Positions 25,234-34,304 of a stretch of 64,000 nt of DNA are shown one piece after another (within the stretch, counting starts at the first letter, position 1; each line of letters opens with the position of its first letter). The DNA lies in assembly GCF_032118995.1 (NCBI RefSeq), contig NC_092661.1:19462621-19526620 (forward strand), in the 5' to 3' direction. This DNA comes from Asterias amurensis (lineage: Eukaryota > Echinodermata > Asteroidea > Forcipulatida > Asteriidae). The notes beneath the pieces are model-generated. The model was not told the origin of the DNA and ran no database searches. It saw only the letters and a program-made list of their open reading frames with translations. The translations under genes and the position numbers were made by a program.

Positions 25234-28200
25234 TCATAACTCTTCCTTCTTCACAGCTTGGTCTGTCTCCATGTTACTCTTCCAATATTCCTCACTTTGC
25301 ATCTCAGTCAATCTTGAAATTGTTCTCTCAAAGGCAAAGAGTTCTTCCTCACCAGTAAATATACTTGCTGATGAACTACTCACATCCTGTAAAGAAAGAC
25401 AATTACAACTTGCTCTGGTCAATAGTTTAGACTGCCGATTTAAAGGGAGCCCTCTTGTGTTAGTTCTGATGCAAGATATTGTTGGAAAATTAATCTAAAG
25501 GGAGCCCTCTAGCGGAAAAGACAGTGAGACCTGCCTTAAAGGCACTGGAGACCTTGGTAGTTTTCAAAGACTAGTATTCCCACTTTGTGTTTCTCAACAT
25601 ACATAGAATAACAAATCTATGAAAATTTGAACTCAATAACTCAATAACGAAATAAAAAACACCCTTGTTGCTCCAATTTGGACTAGGCCTGAAGTCTTAA
25701 TATTTGAGTGTGAAATTGCCATTTTCTCAAAAACTACGTTACTTCAGAGGGAGGAGGAGGCTACTTCTTCCCCCATCATTAGAGGGAGCTGTTTCTCACA
25801 ATGTTTTAAACTATCAACAGCTCTCCATTGCTCATTACCAAGTACGTTTTTATTCTAGCAATTTTTTTAAGTAATTGCCAGTTGTGTCCAGTGCGTTTAA
25901 AAGAAGGATTTCCGACTACTCACCATACTTATATTGAGGTCATCCATGAGCATCCTACGATCATCAATATCTCGTTGGGTCAATTTACTTGTTGCAAATA
26001 GTTGCTCTGGTTCTGCATCGGATGAACACACAAGTCTCACCTATGAAACAGAAAAACAAATGTTACAGGACTGAATTAACCTCGGGTTGAACAAAGAAAA
26101 AATTGACTCAAAAAGGATTTGAACCAACAACCTCTGGTTTAATATGTTGGGGCTCCACCAACTAAGCTATATAGCCACAATGGTGATCTCCCAAGATTTA
26201 ATTTACATAATATTCGCCATTATTTGATCATTATCAGTTGCATTCCTTATTAACAAAGTAATGAGTTAACGAATAAACACTCTACTACAGGAACAAAATC
26301 ACTCAATCTAAATTGTTAATAAAAAAGTTAGTAATGTTAATTACCTTGTTATCGTAGAAGTTGTCAACCAATGTGATGAATCGTCTAGCAGCTGTCTTCA
26401 TGGTGAGAGACATCTGGGGGATGTCTCGTATAAAGACTGTATCAAACTCACGCCCAATAGCCAGGTAGTCACCCGCCCCCAACGGCTTTACACAGTGAAA
26501 AAACATAGTTTTCATTGTGAAGGTATCTTATAGTCGGATCCTATTGGCGGTCTGTTCCTCCTAATGATTTAAGCTACAGGACAAGGGTCTAGCATTGCTC
26601 TTGGTTGATCAGTCTAATAATTAAGAATCAACATTCTGACTAAGAAGCTTGCAGTCCATTTAATAACTTTTAGTTGCTATGACCACTGGTCGATTTGTGT
26701 ACAGTACACACCCTAGCCATTATGCAAACCAATCTAATATCTTCTATATTCAGAATTACTATCCAAAATCACTATGGTATTCAAATTCAAAATTTTCAGG
26801 CAATCTAATGGCCTTGTTGACAAAAGCAACTGCTAGATGCAACTAATTTTTATATTTCATCAATCTGAATCTTGATGAGAGTATGTAAAGCTGGGTATAA
26901 TCCTGTAAATGGACTATATTACTGCTTTTCCTGTTCAAACCAACTCCCTACATTTCATTGTATCCACTCCTTCAACAGGTCAAACCTATGTCTCCATTAC
27001 AGTGTGCGTTTCTCATTATAACTTCAAATCTAGCCATTTACATTACATTGCACCTACTCCTTCAACAGGTCAAACTTATGTCTCCATTACAGTGTGCGTT
27101 TCTCATTATAACTTCAAATCTAGCCATTTACATTACATTGCACCTACTCCTTCATCAGGTCAAAACCCATTCCTCCATTACAGGGTACCTATTCCTGTAT
27201 ACCTTCAATCTACTACTTTCCAGTGCATTGAGTCCAAACCTACATGTACATGTATTCCTTCATTGCAGAATACCTTTTGCTTAGTACCTTCCAATTTACC
27301 CCTTTACATTACATTGAACCTACTCCTTCAACCGGTCAAGCTTATTTCTTCATTACAGTGTACCTATTCTTTCCTCCTTCAGAGCCCACTCCTCCAACAG
27401 GTCAAACCTATATTCCTTCATTGTAGTGTACCTATTCCATCGTTCCTTCAAACCTACCCCTTTTCAGTACTTTGAACCTACTCCTTCAATATGTCAAACA
27501 TATTTCTTCATTAAAGTGTATCTTTTCCATTATACCTTCAAATCTACTCTTTTTCAGTGCATAAAGCCTATTCATTAAACAGGTCAAACTTATTTTTTCA
27601 TGACAGTGTACCTTTCCCTTTACTCCTTCAAACCAACCCCTTTACCTTACATTGAACCCACTCCTTATGTCAAATCTATTCCTTCATTACAGTGTACCCA
27701 TTTTCCCCTATATTGAACTTATTCCTTCAATACAGCTTTTTCTTCTCCCATTTAACCTATTTCATTTATTACATAAAACTCATTCCTTCATTGCTCAAGA
27801 CTTTTAGAATTCCTGTATGGGGATTACATGACATTGCACTTCCTCAATGATTCCTTCATAACTAATGCACAATTACACAGACCAATTCCTCCATACAATC
27901 TAGCCCTTTTCTGGATTAACATCTGATCAATTTCACACCTGTAGGTAACATTGTAACCATTAAGATTCATACATTAATTATCATACATGTTTATATTCAA
28001 AAATGTTCAGAACACATATCTGAACAATTAATAGAGCCAGTACACAAAATATACAAAATGCTTGTGTAGAGTTTTCAGTCTCTTTTCTTAACTATTCAAA
28101 TAGCTATCCTGATGGGGTTTTAATAAACAATCTTACCTTTTCACATAGATCAGAGAATGAAAAGCTTGCAATTCTTCCACATGCTATCGGTATTTTCAAT

Positions 28201-31200
28201 TCCCTGCCCATAAGATGGATGGTTCTACTATGTATAACTGAAACAAAGAGACAAGAAAACAAGATCTGGGGTCAATGCCAAAGATCCAAGACCAAACAGG
28301 AAGCTTAAATAACATACATCAGTACAGCACCAGTGTCCATCAATTTTGTGGCTCCATGGTCCTAAACATTGATAATAATATTACTAATTAGTTCTTATTT
28401 AGCGCATTTGACAAACCAATGCACTTTACATAAGTGCACTGTTAGTTGGACCAATAACATTCCTGTAATCTTTTTCAGCTCTCTGGGGAGTATACAGCCC
28501 TGGCTGCCGTGGTGATCAGAAGGCATTTTTAAACCGAGTATCAACCTCTACCATCGCAGGACCCATTTATACCCCTAGGAGAAGACACAAGTCTCATGAG
28601 GGAGAATCAAACCCCAAACCCCAATTACTAACAATCAGAATTTAAGTCCAGTGCGCTACACGACTTGGCCATGACACACCAACTATTGGTCTCATCACTA
28701 GACTGTTTATTTTATTCTTTGAACCATCTCAGCTCCCTGTGGAGTATGCAGTCTGTGCTCATGCTGCCGAGTATGTGACAACAAATCACAGTCATAACCT
28801 GCCCTAATATGTACCCATTTACTCCTGGGTGGAAAGAAGAAATTGCAGTCAAATGTTTGTTCAGGGGACACAAGAATCATGACTTTAGTTCCATAAAAAC
28901 AAAATGTTGTCTACCATGTCTTACCAGAATCCTCTTTCTGTGCCAAGCTGTCAAATATTCTCTCCATTTCTTCATCAGCATTGCACTTACTCTTCACAAA
29001 GAATACTTGGCCTCTTTCAATAGCATCTAAAACACATAATCGGTATACAATCTGTAAATAAACTGTTATAATATAATCTGTCCTTTTCCTGCAAGAAAAT
29101 TTCAAGAAATGTGTTTGCTTCTAACAAAAGCACTTCACTTTTACATGTAGCTAATGGTATGAAGTTAAATGATGTTTTTTTTTAGTTCATACACTAGCTT
29201 GGCTATAACTTGCCTAGACAATAGTAAAATGTTATTAAGGAAAAGCAACTTACCTAATTTTCTATAATCAATGCCTGAGTCTAGTTGAAGCTTATTACAA
29301 TGACGCTGAAAATAACAAAAGTGCAGAAACTGATCAATGTATGTCTTGCATTGTGGCTGAGTGGTTTGGTGCACCGTCTCAAGTTCTGGGTTCGAATCCC
29401 AGTTACGCCACTTGGATCCTTGGACAAAACACCCAACTTACTTCTCATTGCCCAGGAGGAGGAAGTTGGGTACATGAGACATGCATGCGAGGCAAGAGAT
29501 TGTAGGTGTGAATGTTTAAGCAACCTGTCCACCCATTGAGCTGCCGGTGCTGCATACTTCAAAGGAGTAGTTGAGATGGTTTCAGGAATGTTTCATGTCA
29601 AAAAGAACAAAGTTGCATTTTCATACAATTGGCTATAAATCACCTAAAATAGAAGGGTAAGCATATCTTTTGATAGTGCAGCAAAATCATCAACTGTTTG
29701 ATGTTTATGATGAGTTTATCAACCCCCTCCTTCCTCATACTGCTGACTTATTACCTTTAATATTGTAATAAAAGGAACAAAATTACTGCGTTGAAGTCCG
29801 TTCTTGTACAAGTCATCCGGCTCTCTGTTAGATGTTGCCACAACAACAACTCCATTGGCAAACAACTCAGTAAACAATCTCTTTAGGATCATGGCATCTG
29901 CTATATCAGTCACCTGCAAACATGGAGTGTACGAGATCTTTTATTAAAACAAGGTTTCAGTGAATATTAATGTTTATACTTATCACAACTTTACTTAAAC
30001 ATTTGTTTTTTTTACATATACAACAAAATGAAGCAATCAGCGACAAAATGAAAGTAACAAATCAATGTTTGGACTCTTGGAGAAGTACACAAGTAAGCTC
30101 ATGTAAAGAGCCTTACAGATTAAATTTCAAATAATGCAATACATTTTGAGATCACAAGCAATAAATATGCAAGAGAGGAATGTCAACACATTCATCAAAT
30201 GTGTAGGATAAAATTTGCAGTAGACTTGAAGAGAAATGAAGGACATTGCACAAAATATACCAGTATTAGAAAGTTAACAATGGTCATAACTTTGAAAATC
30301 CATTGCAAAACACAAGTCAATCATTCATGTTGCATGACAACATTCATCAAATATATTTCTATATATTGTGAAAGAAAGCCAATAACAAATAATATTAAAA
30401 ATGCAAACACCATCAGTGTAACAAAATAAGAACAGCTGATGTATTCAATGAAGGGAACAAAATGCAATAAGTAAAATCAATACAGTTCAATCCACATCGC
30501 AATTAAATTCATGAAGGAGGGACAAAAATAATATTAAACAATGCAAACACATAATGTAATAACAGGAGACTTTTGATTGCTAGGTTGCAACAGACTTACC
30601 AGGTAAATTCATTTGCTTTTGTTGTTTAAAGCATGCTCACATTTCCAAGAACAAGGTATTTACCTGGCAAGTCTGCTGCCACCTAGAGTCCACAGAAGTT
30701 TCCCATTGAATGTTGTCTGTCTCAAATACTTCATGTAAGAAGACCCGATAGCAATCAGAAACTGGATATGTTCATGCAAAGCGAGCACATCTCAAAGTCA
30801 GTGGACACTTTTGGTAATTTCTCAAAATATTTATTAGCATAAAACCTTACTTGGTAACAAGTAATGGGGAGCTGTTGGTGAGAAACAGCTCCCTCTGAAG
30901 TTAGAATTTGAGGTCTCAAAATCAAGTATCTGAAAGCAAAAAAAAACATTTGTTTAAACCACAGAATTAGATTTCGTGTGACAAGGGTGCTTTTTCTTTC
31001 ATTATTATCTCGCAACTTCAACGACCGATTGAGCTAAAATTTTCACAGGTTTGTTATTTTATGCATATGTTGAGATACACCAAGTGAGAAGACAAGTCTT
31101 TGACAATTACCAATAGTGTCCAGTGTCTTTAATTAACAGGGCATTTCACAAAGATTACCTGGTAGAAAAGGTCATACAAAAGTCTTACCTGGAACTCATC

Positions 31201-32634
31201 AAAGCAGAGTAGCCATGTTTCACTACTGATATCCTTAGCTACAGGTGAGATAGGGTCAAAGGGACGAGGCTTGTGACTGTCATGATTCCTGGGGATCTGT
31301 CTCTTCACTTCATGAATTCCTTGGAGGAGAAGATGTAAAATACTGGATGAACAATTTATAGTAAAGATGGATTGCTCATCATGTGACTGACCACTATCAT
31401 AAATGAAACATGCATGCATGAAAGGCTATCATTGGCTGAGAGCTGCGTGCAGTGCGTACATGTATGCACTTTTCCATTGTCTATCACCAAGTATGGCGAT
31501 GGATGACGCTTAGTGCAACACATTTATAACTACTCTTTGACTTCAAGAAATGTTTCATTTGGTTGAAAAATGGCATAAAGGTCAACACTTACAAACATCT
31601 GATGAAGTCACACTAATTTTGTACTTAAGAGTTAAGTCATTCCTTTCAAGATCGTTTTATGCTGAAGAAGAGAGTTACTTACTGGAATGTACATCTAGCA
31701 TGAAGGAGTTGAAGTGAGCCCTCTTCTTACGGTCGACTTTTACATCTTGATAGAATAGGTCCATTAGCATCGTCTTGCCTGATCCTACACTGCCATGCAG
31801 ATATAAACCTTTGGGTCCAGCACCTGGAGCTTTTCCCAATAACTACAAAAACAAGACAAAGTATTGACATTTACTTTCATGAAGTTACTTCCCTCGGTAT
31901 ATGCTATTGATTGTCAATACTACATGGCAAACACAACATAATATTTCCTGTGTTTCTTATTAGAGAGAAACAATTGGCCAAAATCCTTTACTTGAAAATT
32001 GATTTCCTCCACAACAAAACATTGATATAACGATACATTTCTCAGCAATGAGGCTCCAAATGCTTCCTAAGTTGCTTATTGCCCGATAAATATGTACCTT
32101 GTTGAAGAAGCCAGGCTCAGTTGGCCGATATCCTGATATCTTGTCAAATAAATCTTGTAGACTTTTGACTATCGTCCTCTGATGGTCATCATCATTGAGT
32201 TCACCTTGATGTATTAAGTTGTCATATGCAGACAGGGGACCTGGTCTTTCTTGTCTTTTCACACGTCTTGTCTTACTGCTTAGGTGTTGGGTGTACGTTA
32301 TGTTTTCCGATGAGATTGTCTCACTGAAGTATGTGGATGCTGATCAAAAGAAAAACAAGTAATATGAAAATTTCAAATACATACTGACATCCTATTGCTT
32401 TGTTATTATCAACAATCACATGAAATAGCTTGTTGGCTACTTCAGGAAACTGAGAAACAATAATCAAGACTCACTTGCTGTTCTTGAAGAATTAGTTGTT
32501 GTACTTTTTAGTCGGCAACCAGTACAGATGTTTACAGTCCGATGTGGAAGCCTAGCTTTTTGAAACAATCCTCTGCACAGAACTGGAGAAGCTGAAGGCT
32601 GCAAGATCATAACTTCTTTAACGACGTTGAGCAT
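25234..32634 (-). CDS. AFG1L: AFG1L (LACE1/AFG1 family mitochondrial AAA ATPase), 11 coding exons, 505 aa
   Basis: Exons in transcript order: 32634-32475, 32339-32098, 31842-31683, 31319-31189, 29913-29755, 29305-29254, 29026-28925, 28237-28137, 26485-26345, 26040-25924, 25386-25234. All introns are GT-AG and the frame is intact. AFG1-family ATPases sit in mitochondria and promote turnover of respiratory-chain subunits. Family landmarks: [21 protein letters not shown] near residues 90-110; Walker A GSVGSGKT (151-158); Walker B LLCFDE (224-229); sensor-1-like ATSN (Asn260); [11 protein letters not shown] with Arg273 as likely arginine finger; [14 protein letters not shown]; and the C-terminal motif [21 protein letters not shown]. 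The basic, Ser/Thr-rich N-terminus suits a mitochondrial presequence. An in-frame stop upstream of the ATG supports the start. Human AFG1L has 481 aa. It is head-to-head with SNX3. Confidence 0.96.
25536..25900 (-). mobile_element. TTAA-flanked MITE copy, family A, in AFG1L intron
   Basis: TTAA at 25536-25539 and 25897-25900 bound a roughly 357-bp non-coding element. Its ends, AGGCACTGGAGACC and GTGTCCAGTGCG, are imperfect terminal inverted repeats. Related copies lie at 30791-31132 and 35977-36370, both in the opposite orientation, with a fragment at 23646-23784. TTAA target sites are typical of piggyBac-like transposons, so a non-autonomous piggyBac-type MITE is the best guess. It sits in the intron before the last AFG1L exon. 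Confidence 0.7.
26106..26182 (-). repeat. tRNA-like SINE head (decayed), minus strand
   Basis: On the minus strand there is an A-box-like TAGCTTAGTTGG (26169-26158) and a B-box GGTTCAAATCC (26125-26115) at tRNA-like spacing. The acceptor and T stems do not pair well, so this is a tRNA-derived SINE or pseudo-tRNA, not a functional tRNA gene. It lies in an AFG1L intron. Confidence 0.5.
26960..27720. repeat. Degenerate 90-bp minisatellite in AFG1L intron
   Basis: A unit containing TTCAACAGGTCAAAC and CATTACAGTGTGC repeats with exactly 90-bp period at 26971, 27061 and 27151. It continues in more diverged form (near 27235, 27327, 27393, 27485, 27575, 27665) to about 27720. The + strand is strongly pyrimidine-rich. 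Because 90 is a multiple of three, a repetitive 188-codon frame stays open on the + strand, but this is a by-product of the repeat. Confidence 0.85.
28370..28680 (-). repeat. SINE-like element with tRNA-like head, minus strand
   Basis: Read on the minus strand, the element starts with TGTGTCATGGCCAAGTCG (A-box-like) and has a B-box-like GTTTGATTCTCC (28612-28601). It runs on to a 3' part with AATAATAT-type simple sequence. This is the organisation of tRNA-derived SINEs. It lies in an AFG1L intron. Confidence 0.5.
28785..28872 (-). repeat. Fragment of a SINE-like repeat
   Basis: A block with CCATTTACTCCTGGGTGG, a GAAGAAATTGCAG segment and CAGGGGACACAAG resembles the middle part of the neighbouring 28370-28680 element (compare its CCATTTATACCCCTAGG and GACACAAGTCTC). 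It appears to be a second, truncated copy about 100 bp away. Assignment is by eye only. Confidence 0.35.
29346..29580 (+). repeat. tRNA-derived SINE in AFG1L intron
   Basis: Pol III promoter boxes are well preserved: A-box GTGGCTGAGTGG at 29353-29364 and B-box GGTTCGAATCC at 29389-29399. A roughly 170-bp unrelated body follows. The head resembles a Ser/Leu-type tRNA but the stems do not close into a functional tRNA. It lies in the intron upstream of AFG1L coding exon 6, antisense to the gene. Confidence 0.65.
30587..30679. repeat. 93-bp foldback with 22-bp inverted arms
   Basis: The arms 30587-30608 and 30658-30679 are inverted copies with two mismatches, sharing the core AGACTTACC/ATTTACCTGG. 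They are separated by 49 bp of non-coding sequence. It is a small MITE-like hairpin in an AFG1L intron; I could not define a target duplication. Confidence 0.5.
30791..31132 (+). mobile_element. TTAA-type MITE copy, family A (sense), in AFG1L intron
   Basis: It starts CAAAGTCAGTGGACAC and ends ACCAATAGTGTCCAGTGTC followed by TTTAA (TTAA at 31129-31132). The left TTAA is mutated to CTCA. The body shares the blocks ACTTGGTAACAAGTAATGG, ACAAGGGTG...CTTTCATTATTATCTCGC and TTTTCACAGGTTTGTTATTT with the copy at 35977-36370, and their reverse complements with the copy at 25536-25900. Confidence 0.7.
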
Positions 32635-32905
32635 ATTGACATCTGACTTCTTGCCCTATTCTTTTATGATGTTGCTACTGGATTGATATTTACACTCCAC
32701 ATATCCAAATTGTTCAGCAATACTAGCACTGTACAGGCTAACCCAATTGGCTTACACAACTAATCTCATCGGATGTTCATGTACCTGCAGGAAAGTTAAA
32801 AAGAAATCAATAGTTTTATTTATTGTGTTGATATTGGTTCATAGATTGCACAATGTAAGTTTACACAATACTTTAACCACAACTGTCATTAGTGCAGAAA
32901 GACCC

Positions 32906-33000
32906 AGTTACTGAGGCGCTGTACTTTCTTTTTCAAATTTTGTCAGTACGACTGATATTAAAAAAAAAAAAAAAAAAAAAAAAACAGGAGTACAGCGGCC
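32906..33000. mobile_element. Diverged copy of the GGCGCTGTACT foldback element
   Basis: AGTTACTGAGGCGCTGTACT opens the copy. A poly-A tract (25 A) and then GGAGTACAGCGGCC, an inverted partner of the start, close it. The arms match those of the better-preserved element 58 bp downstream, so the two are neighbouring members of one family. Confidence 0.55.
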
Positions 33001-33057
33001 AAATCAACAACCAGCATAAACTGAAATTCTCCAGATAGGTGGGCTTCACTTAAACCC

Positions 33058-33223
33058 AGTAACTTGGGCGCTGTACTCCTTTTTTCGAAATTTCTCATTT
33101 ATGGCAGATAACGACAAATTTTGAAAAACCGAGTAATTTAATTATCGGTCTTGTTAGTTACTAACAAAATAAGACCGATAATTTGACAAATTTTGAAAAA
33201 AGGAGTGCAGCGCCCCAGTTACT
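33058..33223. mobile_element. 166-bp foldback MITE with 36-bp inverted arms
   Basis: The left arm, starting AGTAACTTGGGCGCTGTACT, is matched by an inverted right arm ending GCAGCGCCCCAGTTACT at 33223, with about three mismatches over 36 bp. A second palindrome (33141-33182, arms ATTATCGGTCTT / AAGACCGATAAT) fills the centre, so the whole element can fold back. There is no coding capacity. It lies about 425 bp upstream of the AFG1L start. Confidence 0.75.
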
Positions 33224-34304
33224 TGTCTAGGCTTCACTCCTATCCAGAAAGGAAAATCAGCTATGTTTCTACAAAACTAAATCTTCCTTCCTGAACTCCA
33301 TGGTGTTACTGAAAATTTGAAAGCTGAAAGTGTTATCATGGAGGAAACATTAGATAATTTTTCCTTTCTAGTGTTATTTACTTTTTATAAAGTATGATGA
33401 CTTTTGGGACAGTTGCTTAGTTACTTTAGTTAGATAGTAGTTTGCATAACCAGATAACTACTTCAGAACTAAAGCCAATTTCACATATTTAAAAAAAATA
33501 ATTCATGAGTTAAGATGTAGGTCCCTTTGATTGAGTCATCAATCATGGAGTATGTAGAGAATTTTTGAATATTTTACAAAAATAAATATAATTATAAGAA
33601 ATATTCTTCCTCCATCCATGCTACGCAAGATAAGAACTTTATTATCCCACACTGGGGAAATTAAAAGCTTTAATCTTATTCCTCCATGCTTTAATTAACA
33701 ACTTTTTAGTCAACTCAATTACAATGGCCATAATGGGGAATGTCAATGGATGATGTAATTAGTAAATTACTAATTGTAACAACACAAAACTTACAATTTT
33801 TTTACAACTAAACTTGACGTTTTCAATACATAGTAAAAGTAACACCTCACCTTTAGAGACTCCTCTAACGAACAAAGCATGGAAAATGCCTTGTTTATGA
33901 GTCACAAGTCTTCCAAAAAATACCACAAAAGATGCAGAAATGAAAACACCGGTACAGAAAATGGACACATTGCGGTAAAGCAAATGAAAGGTCAAAAGGT
34001 TGAACAACTTGAACCAGTCAACTTCTGAAAAGGGTTACTTTTTTGTAAATACATTTCAAAATGCATTACTTGTTTTATTCAAGCACACACAAAAAGTGAA
34101 CAAATAAATCAATTTCTGATAAAAATATATTTCATAATATTGGTTTTAGTATTTTTATTGACATATCATTTGTTTACATCCATCCTGTTTCCCCTTTCTC
34201 ATGTTATACTTTGACAACACCCCCATAAGGAAAATGGAGAGCGCCGCTACTAAATTTTACGTTGCATTCAGCAAAAATAAGTTCATTGCACTTTAATTTT
34301 CAGC

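Larger units (their letters stand above)
32635..34304. promoter_or_regulatory. Divergent AFG1L/SNX3 promoter interval
   Basis: The start codons of AFG1L (-) and SNX3 (+) face away from each other across 1.67 kb, so this interval must contain both promoters and 5' UTRs. I see no obvious TATA box placed relative to either start. No open frame of note is present. Two copies of a foldback element and a 25-A homopolymer (32960-32984) occupy the AFG1L-proximal half. Confidence 0.6.

Noticed and set aside
26106..26182. Possible tRNA gene on the minus strand
   Set aside because: A and B boxes are present but the acceptor and T stems do not pair, so it is a SINE head or pseudo-tRNA.
26909..27475. 188-codon repetitive open frame on the + strand
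   Set aside because: It is produced by the 90-bp minisatellite, lies in an AFG1L intron on the opposite strand, and has no domain.
29281..29562. Protein-like frames on both strands of the AFG1L intron
   Set aside because: They are translations of a tRNA-derived SINE with clear Pol III A and B boxes.
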